From CBDCUQ01 sp965222835 (GTDB taxonomy: Bacteria; Pseudomonadota; Alphaproteobacteria; Rhizobiales; Hyphomicrobiaceae), in assembly GCA_965222835.1 (NCBI GenBank), contig CBDCUQ010000004.1:1240001-1304000 (forward strand): a stretch of DNA of 64,000 bases, read 5' to 3'. The notes beneath the pieces are model-generated. The model saw nothing but the letters and a program-made list of their open reading frames with translations, ran no database searches and was not told the origin of the DNA. Below are positions 24,586 to 32,768 of this stretch, piece after piece (within the stretch, counting starts at the first letter, position 1; each line of letters opens with the position of its first letter). The translations under genes and the position numbers were made by a program.

Positions 24586-24677
24586 GCTGACATTAGCTGC
24601 GAGGTTCGCTAATGCTTCAGACCGTAGAGGCCCTGCGCGGGAACTGGCGTCAGTGCTCTACGCCAATAGCGAGACCC

Positions 24678-25211
24678 ATGGCTGATCTTCTTCAACGCGT
24701 CGCCAGATTCCAGGATGTTGAGGCCTTCCGTCAGCTGTTCCAGGCCTACGCGCCCCGCGTCAAGTCCTACATGATGCGTCAGGGTGCCGACCCCAATTTG
24801 GCCGAGGAGCTGGCCCAGGAGACCCTTCTCACGGTTTGGCGCAAGGCGGGCCTCTACTCGGGCGACAAAGGCAGCGCGACAACATGGATTTTTACGATTG
24901 CCCGTAATTTGCGGGTCGACCGCCTGCGCAGAGAAACGGCATGGCAGCCGTTGCCCGAGAATGCCGCCGAAGAGGCGTCTTCAGATCCTATGCCCGACGA
25001 CCTGGTCTACGAGAACGAATGCAAGGCGCGCGTTCAAGCGGCACTGGAAGAACTCCCCGACGACCAGTCGAAAGTGGTTGTGCTGGCGTACATAGAGGGC
25101 CTCTCACACCGTGAGATCGCGGACCGCTTGGATGTGCCGTTAGGAACTGTGAAATCGAGAATGCGCCTCGCCTACGCGAAAATCCGCGAAGCGCTTGAGG
25201 ACTTGAGGTAG
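24678..25211 (+). CDS. rpoE: ECF RNA polymerase sigma factor (RpoE/ECF11 type)
   Basis: Group IV sigma factor, 177 residues from the ATG at 24678 (an alternative ATG at 24612 would add 22). Region 2 includes QLFQAYAPRVKSYMMRQGAD and LAQETLLTVWRKAGLYSGDK. Region 4 includes ALEELPDDQSKVVVLAYIEG and the helix-turn-helix LSHREIADRLDVPLGTVKSR. The partner anti-sigma ChrR starts 4 bp after the stop. This pairing identifies the singlet-oxygen/photo-oxidative stress sigma known in Rhodobacter and Caulobacter. A short-chain dehydrogenase follows, and I recall that family from the RpoE regulon. The gene symbol rests on this context. Confidence 0.9.
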   Translation: MADLLQRVARFQDVEAFRQLFQAYAPRVKSYMMRQGADPNLAEELAQETLLTVWRKAGLYSGDKGSATTWIFTIARNLRVDRLRRETAWQPLPENAAEEASSDPMPDDLVYENECKARVQAALEELPDDQSKVVVLAYIEGLSHREIADRLDVPLGTVKSRMRLAYAKIREALEDLR

Positions 25212-25215
25212 CGCG

Positions 25216-25872
25216 ATGTCGATTAAGCATCATCCCGACATCTCCAATCTTATGTGCTGCGCTGCCGGTTCGCAGTCGGAGGCGTTTGCTGCGGTGATGG
25301 CATCTCACGTTGCCATGTGCTCGAAGTGCCGCAAGGAACTTGCGCGTATGGAAGTCGTTGGTTCCGCGATGTTCGAGGGGATCGAACCGCAGTCGGTGAC
25401 GAGTTCCGCCCCGGTCCCTGCCATGCGTGCTCAGGAGGCGAAGCGAGAGGCGTGTGAAAGACCCTCGCGTTCCGCTGGGTCTGAAAACGGCATTCCCTAT
25501 CCGCTGCGCCAGTTGCTCGGGTCAGATCTTAAGTCTCTTCCTTGGAAATGGCTGGCGCCTGGCGTTTATTACGTCGAGGTGCCTCTCTCAAAGGGGGCAA
25601 AGGGAAGCCTGCGGCTGTTGAAGGTTGCACCGGGCGTCGCTATTCCGGAACATGGACACGGGGGTATGGAGTTGACCCTGATTCTGGCGGGAAGCTATCG
25701 GGATGAGCTTGGAGAGTTTTGCGAGGGCGACGTTTCTGATCTTGATGAAGACGCTGTGCACCGGCCTGTGGCAGATCCCGCGGAAGGGTGCATCTGTCTT
25801 GTGGCTTACGAAAAGAAGATGCGATTTAGCGGCTTTCTCGCCCGCTTATTGCAGCCCCTAACGGGGATGTAG
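25216..25872 (+). CDS. chrR: ChrR-type zinc anti-sigma factor with cupin domain
   Basis: Cytoplasmic anti-sigma factor of 218 residues that holds the adjacent RpoE-like sigma until singlet oxygen or organic peroxide appears. The N-terminal anti-sigma domain binds zinc through HPDISNLMCC (His) and HVAMCSKC (HxxxCxxC). The C-terminal cupin has VAPGVAIPEHGHGGMELTLI and VSDLDEDAVHRP, with the second metal-site His/Glu residues. Between them lies a 35-residue polar linker (QEAKREACERPSRSAG). The gene starts 4 bp after the sigma stop, so the two are co-transcribed. All zinc ligands are visible, so regulation should work. Confidence 0.92.
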   Translation: MSIKHHPDISNLMCCAAGSQSEAFAAVMASHVAMCSKCRKELARMEVVGSAMFEGIEPQSVTSSAPVPAMRAQEAKREACERPSRSAGSENGIPYPLRQLLGSDLKSLPWKWLAPGVYYVEVPLSKGAKGSLRLLKVAPGVAIPEHGHGGMELTLILAGSYRDELGEFCEGDVSDLDEDAVHRPVADPAEGCICLVAYEKKMRFSGFLARLLQPLTGM

Positions 25873-25888
25873 CCGAGGGATTGGCGGG

Positions 25889-26656
25889 GTGGATCGTTCC
25901 TGGAGAGTTGCGTGGATTACAGGCGCAAGTAGTGGCATTGGCCGTGCGCTTGCGGAAAGGCTGGCGCGCGCGGGTCTTTTGGTTGCGGCGTCGGCCAGGT
26001 CCGGGGCTGAGCTTAAAGCTATCGCCGCTGAGACTCCCGGGATCACGCCCTATCCACTCGATGTCACGAACGCCGATGAAACGCTGAATGCCGGTCGGCG
26101 CATTGCTGCCGACCTTGGTCCCATCGATCTCGCCATATTCTGTGCGGGTCTGTGGCAGCCGATGGGTGCTGAGGACTTCAGCACGTCGCTTTGTGCCAAA
26201 TCGATGGACGTGAACTTTTTCGGCATAACAAACGCAATTGAAGCGGTGCTCCCAGACATACTTCAGCGCGACAAGGGGCAGATCGCACTTATGTCCTCGG
26301 TTGCCGGTTTTCGCGGTCTGCCGAAGTCGGCTGCCTATGCGCCAACAAAGGCCGCTGTCATCAACCTTGGGGAATGCCTAAGGCACGAAGTTCACTACAC
26401 CGGCGTCAAAGTGAGCGTCATCAATCCTGGTCTTGTCGAGACGCCGATGACGCGCCCCAACACGTTTCCGATGCCGTTTATGATCAAAGCTGAGGATGCC
26501 GCGGACCGGATCTTCTGGGGACTGAGGCGGGGCGATCTGGACATCTCTTTTCCATGGCCGATGGCCGCAGCCATGAAACTTGGGCGCAGTGTGCCGTCCA
26601 GTCTCTATTTCTGGTTTACGCGGACCTTCAATGGGTTTTCAGGCCGCCCCTCCTGA
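25889..26656 (+). CDS. Short-chain dehydrogenase/reductase
   Basis: Classical SDR of 255 residues, GTG start at 25889 only 16 bp after the chrR stop. The cofactor motif is TGASSGIGRALAERLA, the catalytic Ser lies in MSSVAGFRG and the Tyr-Lys pair in AAYAPTKAAV. The order and spacing place it in the RpoE/ChrR operon, so it is probably induced by singlet oxygen. Core RpoE regulons in other alphaproteobacteria include SDR genes of unclear substrate, which this matches. It lacks a signal peptide; the hydrophobic C-terminal stretch near residues 220-240 may allow membrane contact. Confidence 0.88.
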   Translation: MDRSWRVAWITGASSGIGRALAERLARAGLLVAASARSGAELKAIAAETPGITPYPLDVTNADETLNAGRRIAADLGPIDLAIFCAGLWQPMGAEDFSTSLCAKSMDVNFFGITNAIEAVLPDILQRDKGQIALMSSVAGFRGLPKSAAYAPTKAAVINLGECLRHEVHYTGVKVSVINPGLVETPMTRPNTFPMPFMIKAEDAADRIFWGLRRGDLDISFPWPMAAAMKLGRSVPSSLYFWFTRTFNGFSGRPS

Positions 26657-26735
26657 GGGCTTTAGGATCGCGGCTGCGCAGCGTGCGGCACGGTGCATAC
26701 CTAGCAGCAAATGTGATGTTCACAATTTTCTAACC

Positions 26736-26750
26736 TTAACGTCGCGTTAA
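26736..26750. promoter_or_regulatory. CtrA-type box TTAA-N7-TTAA
   Basis: TTAA-CGTCGCG-TTAA fits exactly the alphaproteobacterial CtrA consensus (TTAA, 7 bp, TTAA). The surrounding bases, CCTTAACG and CGTTAAAGG, make it nearly palindromic. It lies 87 bp before the start of the small membrane protein at 26837. This suggests cell-cycle control, but one site without a known target gene remains a candidate. Confidence 0.55.
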
Positions 26751-26836
26751 AGGATCTTACCCCAACATGAACGTGCGGCCGCCGGGTCCCGGTTCTCGGC
26801 GTGCAATGTTCGTGTAACGGTTCTATGGGGGTCTCG

Positions 26837-27073
26837 ATGTCTGCCGACCTAATCTTGCGTACCATTGGAACGATTATCTGCATGTATGCGGTCGGTTTTC
26901 TTGTGACCGCCATGTCCATCGCCTCTCTTGAAACCGCCGGATATTCTCTCACCGGTCCCATGTGCGCACCGAGCGAGTGCCGTGCCGTGGCGGTCCACCA
27001 TCCTCCCAATTTTCCTATCGGCGAGGATCCGAGCGTGATCGGTGCCGCCGCGCTAATGGCCAGTGGTTTTTAA
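26837..27073 (+). CDS. Small membrane protein under a putative CtrA box
   Basis: This 78-residue protein has one clear membrane segment near the N-terminus (TIGTIICMYAVGFLVTAM). A polar stretch follows with two Cys (GPMCAPSECRAVAVHHPP), which may sit outside the cytoplasm and form a disulfide. The ATG at 26837 is preceded by a G-rich run; ATGs slightly upstream are possible. It stands alone between the SDR and kdsA genes. No family recognised. The upstream CtrA-type motif is the best hint about its regulation. Confidence 0.6.
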   Translation: MSADLILRTIGTIICMYAVGFLVTAMSIASLETAGYSLTGPMCAPSECRAVAVHHPPNFPIGEDPSVIGAAALMASGF

Positions 27074-27143
27074 GCAGGATCAATCTTTGAAGGTATGGCC
27101 GGTGACGAATGGCACCGTTCGGGCCAGATGGGCGCGGTTGTGA

Positions 27144-28010
27144 TCAGCTGCGCCCTTCCCTGCGCTGGGCTTTCACGACCTGATCGAGGGCCATGAGATC
27201 GCGCATCAAAGCCTCAAATTCCTTCAGCGGGATCATGTTGGGCCCGTCGGATGGTGCCTTGTCGGGGTCGGGATGCGTTTCGATGAAGAGGCCCGCCACA
27301 CCAACCGCGACAGCTGCGCGCGCAAGAACAGGAACAAAGCGCCGGTCACCGCCGGACGACGTTCCCTGCCCGCCCGGCTGCTGCACCGAATGGGTGGCAT
27401 CGAAGATCACGGGCGCACCCGTTTCGGCCATTATCGGCAGCGCACGCATGTCGGCAACGAGCGTATTGTAGCCAAACGACGCGCCGCGTTCGGTCAGCAA
27501 TATGTCGGGATTACCGGAGCCGACGACCTTGGCGACGGCGTTTTTCATATCCCACGGCGCGAGAAACTGGCCCTTCTTGATTTTCACCACGCGGCCGGTT
27601 TTGGCGGCCGCCACAAGAAGATCAGTCTGCCGGGACAGAAACGCTGGGATTTGGAGGACGTCTGCGACTGGTGCGACCTGGCCGCAGTGGCCGGCTTCGT
27701 GCACGTCTGTGACAACGGGAAGTCCAAGGCTGTCGCGAATCTCGGCGAATACGGGGAGGGCTGCCTCAAGTCCGATTCCACGCTTTCCTGAGAGTGAGGT
27801 TCGGTTCGCTTTGTCGAACGAGGATTTGAATACGAGCCCTATACCGAGGCCGACGCAGATCTCTTTCAAGGCGGAAGCCACTTCCAATGCGTGCGCACGG
27901 CTTTCCATTTGGCACGGACCGGCGAGGACCGCGATCGGCAATTGGTTGCCGAAGACGACGTTCCCTGCCGTGACCTCGGGGTTCGGCTTCAACGGCTCGT
28001 GCACTGTCAT
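27144..28010 (-). CDS. kdsA: 3-deoxy-8-phosphooctulonate synthase (KDO-8-phosphate synthase)
   Basis: Condenses phosphoenolpyruvate with arabinose 5-phosphate in KDO synthesis for lipopolysaccharide. The 288 residues hold LAGPCQMESRAHALEVASAL (PEP site), SSFDKANRTSLSGKRGIGLE, the metal-site region TDVHEAGHCGQVAPVADVLQ and GAPVIFDATHSVQQPGGQGT. The ATG at 28010 begins the usual N-terminus; a reading-frame extension to 28055 is not typical. In many Rhizobiales kdsA lies between pyrG and eno; here it stands alone. It is converged on by the small membrane protein gene. Confidence 0.96.
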   Translation of the reverse strand: MTVHEPLKPNPEVTAGNVVFGNQLPIAVLAGPCQMESRAHALEVASALKEICVGLGIGLVFKSSFDKANRTSLSGKRGIGLEAALPVFAEIRDSLGLPVVTDVHEAGHCGQVAPVADVLQIPAFLSRQTDLLVAAAKTGRVVKIKKGQFLAPWDMKNAVAKVVGSGNPDILLTERGASFGYNTLVADMRALPIMAETGAPVIFDATHSVQQPGGQGTSSGGDRRFVPVLARAAVAVGVAGLFIETHPDPDKAPSDGPNMIPLKEFEALMRDLMALDQVVKAQRREGRS

Positions 28011-28139
28011 CCGGTATTCAATCCTTCTGACCCTTCGTTTTGCGTAGCACACCACCGCAGGTGTTCTTCTGCAGGAGATGGGAAGACATCTAACAACACT
28101 CTGGGTATCCCGCTGCTCCCCATTCGCGGATGGAGGAGG

Positions 28140-28577
28140 CTATTTCTTTTTGGCACCGTGACGCACCGGACTTGCGCCTTTTCCGCGCTTGTCGAACCGC
28201 GGCAATTCGTCCTTCACCTCAAACCAGGGAAGCTGTTCGCCGGTGTGGACGTGTCCGGTGGGAAAGAGCTTTGTGGGATCCTCAAGTGTTCCCAGATAGA
28301 GATGCACTTCGCCCGGGAAGTCCTTGTCTCGCGTATAGGCCATGGGTGAACCGCAGGTCGGGCAGAAGTAGCGCCACACGTCCGGTGAGGATTCGTAGGC
28401 GGCCGGTGTGCCTTCCAGGTAGCGGAATTGGGAAACTTTGACCCCGACGAACATCGCCACTGCTGAGGATGTGTGCCTTCGGCAACTCTCACAGTGGCAG
28501 TACGCCACCCAATCCGGCTTGCCCTCGAACTCGTAGCGGATGCCACCGCACAGGCACCTGCCTTTTGTGAGTTTCAT
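28140..28577 (-). CDS. GFA-family (glutathione-dependent formaldehyde-activating-like) zinc protein
   Basis: Small zinc protein of 145 residues with the GFA/CENP-V fold. The zinc cysteines are all visible: RCLCGGIRYE, YCHCESCRRHTSS and YFCPTCGSPMAY. The founding member speeds formaldehyde capture by glutathione, but most homologues have no proven activity, so formaldehyde handling is only suggestive here. It lies about 130 bp downstream of the kdsA start and is co-directional with it. The ATG at 28577 follows a GGGGCC stretch. The C-terminal tail is basic (RHGAKKK). Confidence 0.9.
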   Translation of the reverse strand: MKLTKGRCLCGGIRYEFEGKPDWVAYCHCESCRRHTSSAVAMFVGVKVSQFRYLEGTPAAYESSPDVWRYFCPTCGSPMAYTRDKDFPGEVHLYLGTLEDPTKLFPTGHVHTGEQLPWFEVKDELPRFDKRGKGASPVRHGAKKK

Positions 28578-28830
28578 GGTTGGCCCCATAAATGCGTGTC
28601 ATTGCACGATGTTAACCGCGTAATAGGTTATTGCAAACACCCTATAGGCGCTGCCCGCGTCGATTTTTATGCTAGCGATTGATTGGCCCGCGTGGTGACA
28701 TGGTTTTGTGGCTCTGGGTTGTGTGGGGGGCGCTCTCCGCTGCATTCTCTCGGACGGGCTATTCGGCAAGGCTGCCAGATAAGCGCAGTCAGTAAGAAAT
28801 CTATGTGGACTGACGTCCAGGGAAACGTGC

Positions 28831-30108
28831 ATGAAGATCGTCATTGCTCCCGACTCCTTCAAAGAAAATCTGACGTCTCTTGAGGTGGCGACCGAAATCG
28901 AAACCGGCCTCAGGCGTGTCTGGCCGGAGGCTGAATACATTAAGGTGCCGATGGCCGACGGCGGCGAGGGCACAGTCCAGTCGCTGGTCGATGCCACGGG
29001 CGGTACAATCGTCAAGTGCAGGGTCATGGGCCCTATGGGCGATCCAGTCGATGCCTCCTACGGAATCCTGGGCGACGGGAAGACGGCGGTTATCGAGATG
29101 GCGGAGGCCTCGGGGCTTCCGCTTGTATCCCGTGCAAAACGCGATCCGCGTGCCGCGTCTACATTCGGAACGGGGCAACTCGTCGACGATGCGATCTATC
29201 GCGGCGCCGAGGAGATCATTGTTGGACTTGGCGGATCAGCCACCAATGACGGCGGTGCGGGCCTTGCGCAGGCGCTGGGTGTTCGCTTTCTCGATTACGA
29301 AGGTGCGCCAATAACGGACCCCATTGGTGGCGGACGGCTTTGGGACATAGCATCCATCGAAACGCGCTGGATCAATCCGGCACTCTGCCGTGTCAAGATT
29401 TCACTCGCCTGCGACGTCACCAATCCTCTTACCGGCGACAAAGGTGCGTCTCGCGTCTATGGCCCTCAAAAGGGGGCAAGCCCGATGGTCGTCGAAGAGC
29501 TTGATCGAAATCTCGCGCATTTCGCGAACCTCATTCGGCGCGATATCGGCGTCGACATCGAGAACCTTGCGGGGTCCGGCGCCGGTGGCGGTCTTGGTGC
29601 CTCGCTGATCGCTTTTGCGAATGCGGGTTTGAAGAGCGGGATTGAATTGGTTGTCGGGGCTACGGGTCTTGAACAACACCTCGAGGGGGCGTCACTCGCC
29701 ATTACCGGTGAAGGCCGCGTCGATCTGCAGACCGCCTTTGGCAAGACGCCATCAGGCGTGGCTAATGCGGCCCGAAAGTTTGGGGTGCCAGTGGTTGCAA
29801 TTGGAGGCGGGCTCTCTGACGACGCGAATGGAGTCCTGACGCATGGGATCGACGGTCTGGAATCGGCTACGCCGAACGCCATGGATCTTGAAACCGCCAT
29901 CCGGAAATCCCGTCAGTATCTTCAGGACGCCGGGGAGCGGGTGGCGCGCCTCATTGTGGTTGGCCAGAAGATGACGGGCGCCGGAGGACCCAGTGTGCAA
30001 CCTCCGAAGGGCAAGAAGCTGGCCAAGGCGTTGATGCGGCACCAATTGGCCACCCGGCCGATGCGCCTGCCCACTTTCCCAAGACGTGGTGGGGGACAGC
30101 CCCGTTAA
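28831..30108 (+). CDS. Glycerate kinase (GarK/GlxK family)
   Basis: Phosphorylates D-glycerate, feeding C2/C3 acids into glycolysis or the serine cycle. The N-terminus KIVIAPDSFKENLTSLEVA, the segment MADGGEGTVQSLVDATGG and VGLGGSATNDGGAGLAQALG are characteristic of the GarK family, which usually makes the 2-phosphate. The core fits the usual ~380 residues. The protein has 425, with a basic C-terminal extension (from about residue 378, GAGGPSVQPPKGKKL...) that I do not recognise. The ATG at 28831 is the family start. It stands alone; the 253 bp upstream must hold its promoter. Positions 30109-30291 downstream hold no gene. Confidence 0.93.
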   Translation: MKIVIAPDSFKENLTSLEVATEIETGLRRVWPEAEYIKVPMADGGEGTVQSLVDATGGTIVKCRVMGPMGDPVDASYGILGDGKTAVIEMAEASGLPLVSRAKRDPRAASTFGTGQLVDDAIYRGAEEIIVGLGGSATNDGGAGLAQALGVRFLDYEGAPITDPIGGGRLWDIASIETRWINPALCRVKISLACDVTNPLTGDKGASRVYGPQKGASPMVVEELDRNLAHFANLIRRDIGVDIENLAGSGAGGGLGASLIAFANAGLKSGIELVVGATGLEQHLEGASLAITGEGRVDLQTAFGKTPSGVANAARKFGVPVVAIGGGLSDDANGVLTHGIDGLESATPNAMDLETAIRKSRQYLQDAGERVARLIVVGQKMTGAGGPSVQPPKGKKLAKALMRHQLATRPMRLPTFPRRGGGQPR

Positions 30109-30291
30109 CAATATTTGGGGCGTGACATACGGGGGTTGGCGGGCGGCTCACACTTCGCCACAATCGGCGGGTGTTATGCCCTTACCTTCGTGGGGTGGCG
30201 TGGGCCGGTCAGAACAGTTTCCGGGCGGAGCACGCGCGTCATTCCTCGGGGTTTGCGCACTCAACCACTACGCGAATGACCGGAGGCCCCG

Positions 30292-30507
30292 ATGTCCGAC
30301 GAAGATCCTTTTGAGCCTGGCACCCACGTCTTTAACGGCTCCGTCAAGTCGTGGCACGAACACACGGGGGAGCTTGTTACCGAAAGTGGGCTCGTTATTG
30401 TCTTCAGTACGCAGAACCAGCCTCCCATTCCCGAGGGTACGCGTGTTACGCTGACGCTCAGGAAGTTTCGTCCGCGCTATGCGCTGGTGGGGGTCTCGCA
30501 AACATGA
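30292..30507 (+). CDS. Small hypothetical beta-rich protein
   Basis: This 71-residue protein has GGAGGCCCCG before the ATG, a strong ribosome-binding site. The sequence alternates hydrophobic and polar residues (HVFNGSVKSWHEHTGELVTE, GTRVTLTLRKFRPRYALV), so it is probably a small beta-barrel. It faintly recalls a cold-shock or SH3-like fold but has no RNP motif, so I do not assign one. It starts 54 bp before a frameshifted membrane-protein gene on the same strand. Function unknown. Confidence 0.6.
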   Translation: MSDEDPFEPGTHVFNGSVKSWHEHTGELVTESGLVIVFSTQNQPPIPEGTRVTLTLRKFRPRYALVGVSQT

Positions 30508-30561
30508 TGTGCCGCCGCACCGCCTGGGCTTGCGCCGACCTGGATTGACGGGGGTGAGGTG

Positions 30562-31564
30562 ATGCTTATTGGCACGCGCGTGTTTGTCTTTTTCGTATTT
30601 GCAGTACTCGCAATCGCATTTCTTCTGGAGACCGGTGTTCTCCTTTGGGAATTCAAGGAAGCTGGTGGTTTGGCATTTGCCACACATGACAGTCATACGT
30701 TCCTCTTCTTTCCAACACTTGGCTTGCTTGCCCTTGGCAGCGTTCTACACGCCGTCGTGTGCGCTCACCGATATGTATTGGCGTTACGTTCGGTTTGGCC
30801 GTCTGCGTTTCGCCATTGGTTTCATTGTGCTCGCAGGCTGCGCGTGGATGATCGCGGATAAGATGAATGCCAGCCAATTCCGCTCGGTTTGGGATCTCAA
30901 ACCGGAGGTGCTGCTCGCGGACACCAATGAGCCGTCGGGGTGCGGCAGCGAGGGCGCGCCGTGCGAACGCATCGCCATACTCGACGCGATCAAGAATGTT
31001 TCAACGGTCAGTCATGCCCGCCTGGGGCTTTCGGACTTTGGCCGGTCATGTAAACCTGATCGTTTCTTTGAAGGCTCGTCGGCGCCCGAGCGCCGGCGCT
31101 TTTGCTTTGCCTCGACGCCGCTAACGGAAAGTCCGTACTTGTCGACGAACGCCGAGTGTTGCAGCGCTCAAGAACGCCTGCAGCAAACGATCAGCTCGCA
31201 TTACAGTAATGTTCAGAACCGGTCGCTCACCAACTTTGTTCACGCACTTGTGTTGCCGCTCAAAGTTTTCTTTCTCCTGACGCTGGGTGTGATCAGCTTA
31301 CTACTTGCCCTTCGTCACAACAGCATAAGCTTTCACTATCCGGCTGACCAAGTACGCATTGAAATCGGCGTGATCGTCGGGGCGCTTGCCATGATCTTCT
31401 TCCCGATGATGAGCCAGGCGTTTGTGCAGACGGCAGATGCGCTTTATGGCACTTCGCAGAATGAAGGCTTCAAACCGATCGTTCCGTTCATGAGCTTTGC
31501 CTTCGGTGCATGGGCCCTTTTGCTTCTGTTGTTCTTCTACCGGCGCCATGACAAGGGAAGTTGA
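30562..31564 (+). pseudogene. Multi-span membrane protein gene with an apparent frameshift
   Basis: The frame starting at ATG 30562, with GGGGTGAGGTG upstream, gives a convincing membrane N-terminus (VFVFFVFAVLAIAFLLETGV, then FLFFPTLGLLALGSVLHAVV). It loses protein character after about 30765. From there the +1 frame continues sensibly (LTDMYWRYVRFGRLRFAIGF...) to a TGA at 31562, with two or three more membrane segments (ALVLPLKVFFLLTLGVISLL, IGVIVGALAMIFFPMM, WALLLLLFFYRR) and a Cys-containing loop. One extra base, or two missing, near 30755-30770 reconciles the two. It may be a real pseudogene or a sequencing error. A further small membrane protein gene begins one base after its stop. Family not recognised. 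Confidence 0.65.
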
Positions 31565-31565
31565 A

Positions 31566-31769
31566 ATGGCGACAAAGGTCGCTGGCGTCATGGCGTCAGC
31601 GGTCGCAATTGTAAAGTACGACCTCATTATCGCTCTTTTGAATCGTTTTCTCGGTTCGGGAGCGGGTACAGGGTCGATGATTCTACTCGTTGTTCTGACG
31701 GTCCTTGGGATCATTGCGCTCCTTGCACCGTTGGTGCTTCGCGGCCGGTCTGATAGCGGGTCTCTGTGA
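31566..31769 (+). CDS. Small two-span membrane protein
   Basis: This 67-residue protein starts one base after the preceding stop and shares its AAGGGAAGTTG region as ribosome-binding site, so it is translationally linked. It has two hydrophobic stretches (GVMASAVAIVKYDLIIALLN and MILLVVLTVLGIIALLAPLV) and a basic tail. Its position suggests a small partner of the frameshifted membrane protein upstream. No family recognised. Confidence 0.55.
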   Translation: MATKVAGVMASAVAIVKYDLIIALLNRFLGSGAGTGSMILLVVLTVLGIIALLAPLVLRGRSDSGSL

Positions 31770-31811
31770 CGTGCAGCCGGCTCGGATGCGGCGCCACTGT
31801 TGCTCTGCCAG

Positions 31812-32558
31812 CTACAAGAGTTTCTGTTCGGCCGTGCGCACGGCTTGGGCAATGACGGCTGCGTAGACGGCCGCGACGAATCCGGCCAGGACGTTGACGC
31901 TGACGGCGATGCCGGCGACCTCGGCCCAATCGCGGCCGATGACAGTTGAAAACACGGTGACGATAAAGTCGTCGAATGCCATCTTAAGCTGTGAGAAGAG
32001 CTCGCTGACTTGGGCGAGCGAGGGCTTTGGCGGCAACTCCCAGATGATTTTCCAGCCAATGTCGGAAAGTGTTGACTTGGGTAGGATGGCAAAGAGGGCC
32101 AGCAGAGACAGCCCCGCCGAATAGAGCAGGCCCAATGGTGGGCCAAGACGGAAAAAGCCCCAGCGCGTCGGGTTCGCTGCGACGTGCAGCGACAAAAGGC
32201 GAAGCGCGCCAGATCCTGCAAACACGGTGACGCCAAAGAGTACGGCGACCCAGTAAAGCCGGCTCGGATCAGTTCCTGAGAACGTGAAAAGAGCCGCCAC
32301 CCCCGCGAGGATGCCCTTGAACAGCGCTTCGAGAAATCCGATTACGGGAACGAACAGCAATCGGGGCGCACCCGATTCAAAATAGAATGGCAACTCGTTG
32401 CGAAGACGCTTCGCTTCGAGCGAAAGCCCAAGGCCAAAGCTTAGGGCCGCCGTGACCGCTGCAAATAGGAACGGGTGGTTCAGCCCTAGCCAAGCGACGG
32501 CCGCGATGGCGGCCACCTCACCTAACATAATGATAGCGTTCAAAATGATGCGTAACAT
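31812..32558 (-). CDS. Polytopic membrane protein
   Basis: Unrecognised inner-membrane protein of 248 residues with about six hydrophobic segments, for example IMLGEVAAIAAVAWLGLNHP, LFAAVTAALSFGLGLSLEAK, YWVAVLFGVTVFAGSGALRL and LLYSAGLSLLALFAILPK. Two later stretches near the C-terminus (VIGRDWAEVAGIAVSVNVLA, GFVAAVYAAVIAQAV) are weaker. The ATG at 32558 begins at the first membrane segment; the frame remains open to 32648. It faces the preceding small membrane gene tail to tail. Positions 32559-32768 upstream are shared with the divergent pentapeptide gene. Confidence 0.65.
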   Translation of the reverse strand: MLRIILNAIIMLGEVAAIAAVAWLGLNHPFLFAAVTAALSFGLGLSLEAKRLRNELPFYFESGAPRLLFVPVIGFLEALFKGILAGVAALFTFSGTDPSRLYWVAVLFGVTVFAGSGALRLLSLHVAANPTRWGFFRLGPPLGLLYSAGLSLLALFAILPKSTLSDIGWKIIWELPPKPSLAQVSELFSQLKMAFDDFIVTVFSTVIGRDWAEVAGIAVSVNVLAGFVAAVYAAVIAQAVRTAEQKLL

Positions 32559-32768
32559 GACGTGGATTGCTGCTCCCTTGGCCCACACGGCCCGTCCCCG
32601 CGTGACACCGTAATTCCTCGTCCGGAGTTTGGATAGGTGTGTGCGCACCTGTCATAAAGTTTGGCGTGCATGTGTGGAGAATTTCCGGCAGACTCGCCGT
32701 TGGACGTGCGAGAGTTGGCCATCGCTTAGGCCGGGAGGACGCTCTGATCGGAAGAAGGATTGCTATTG

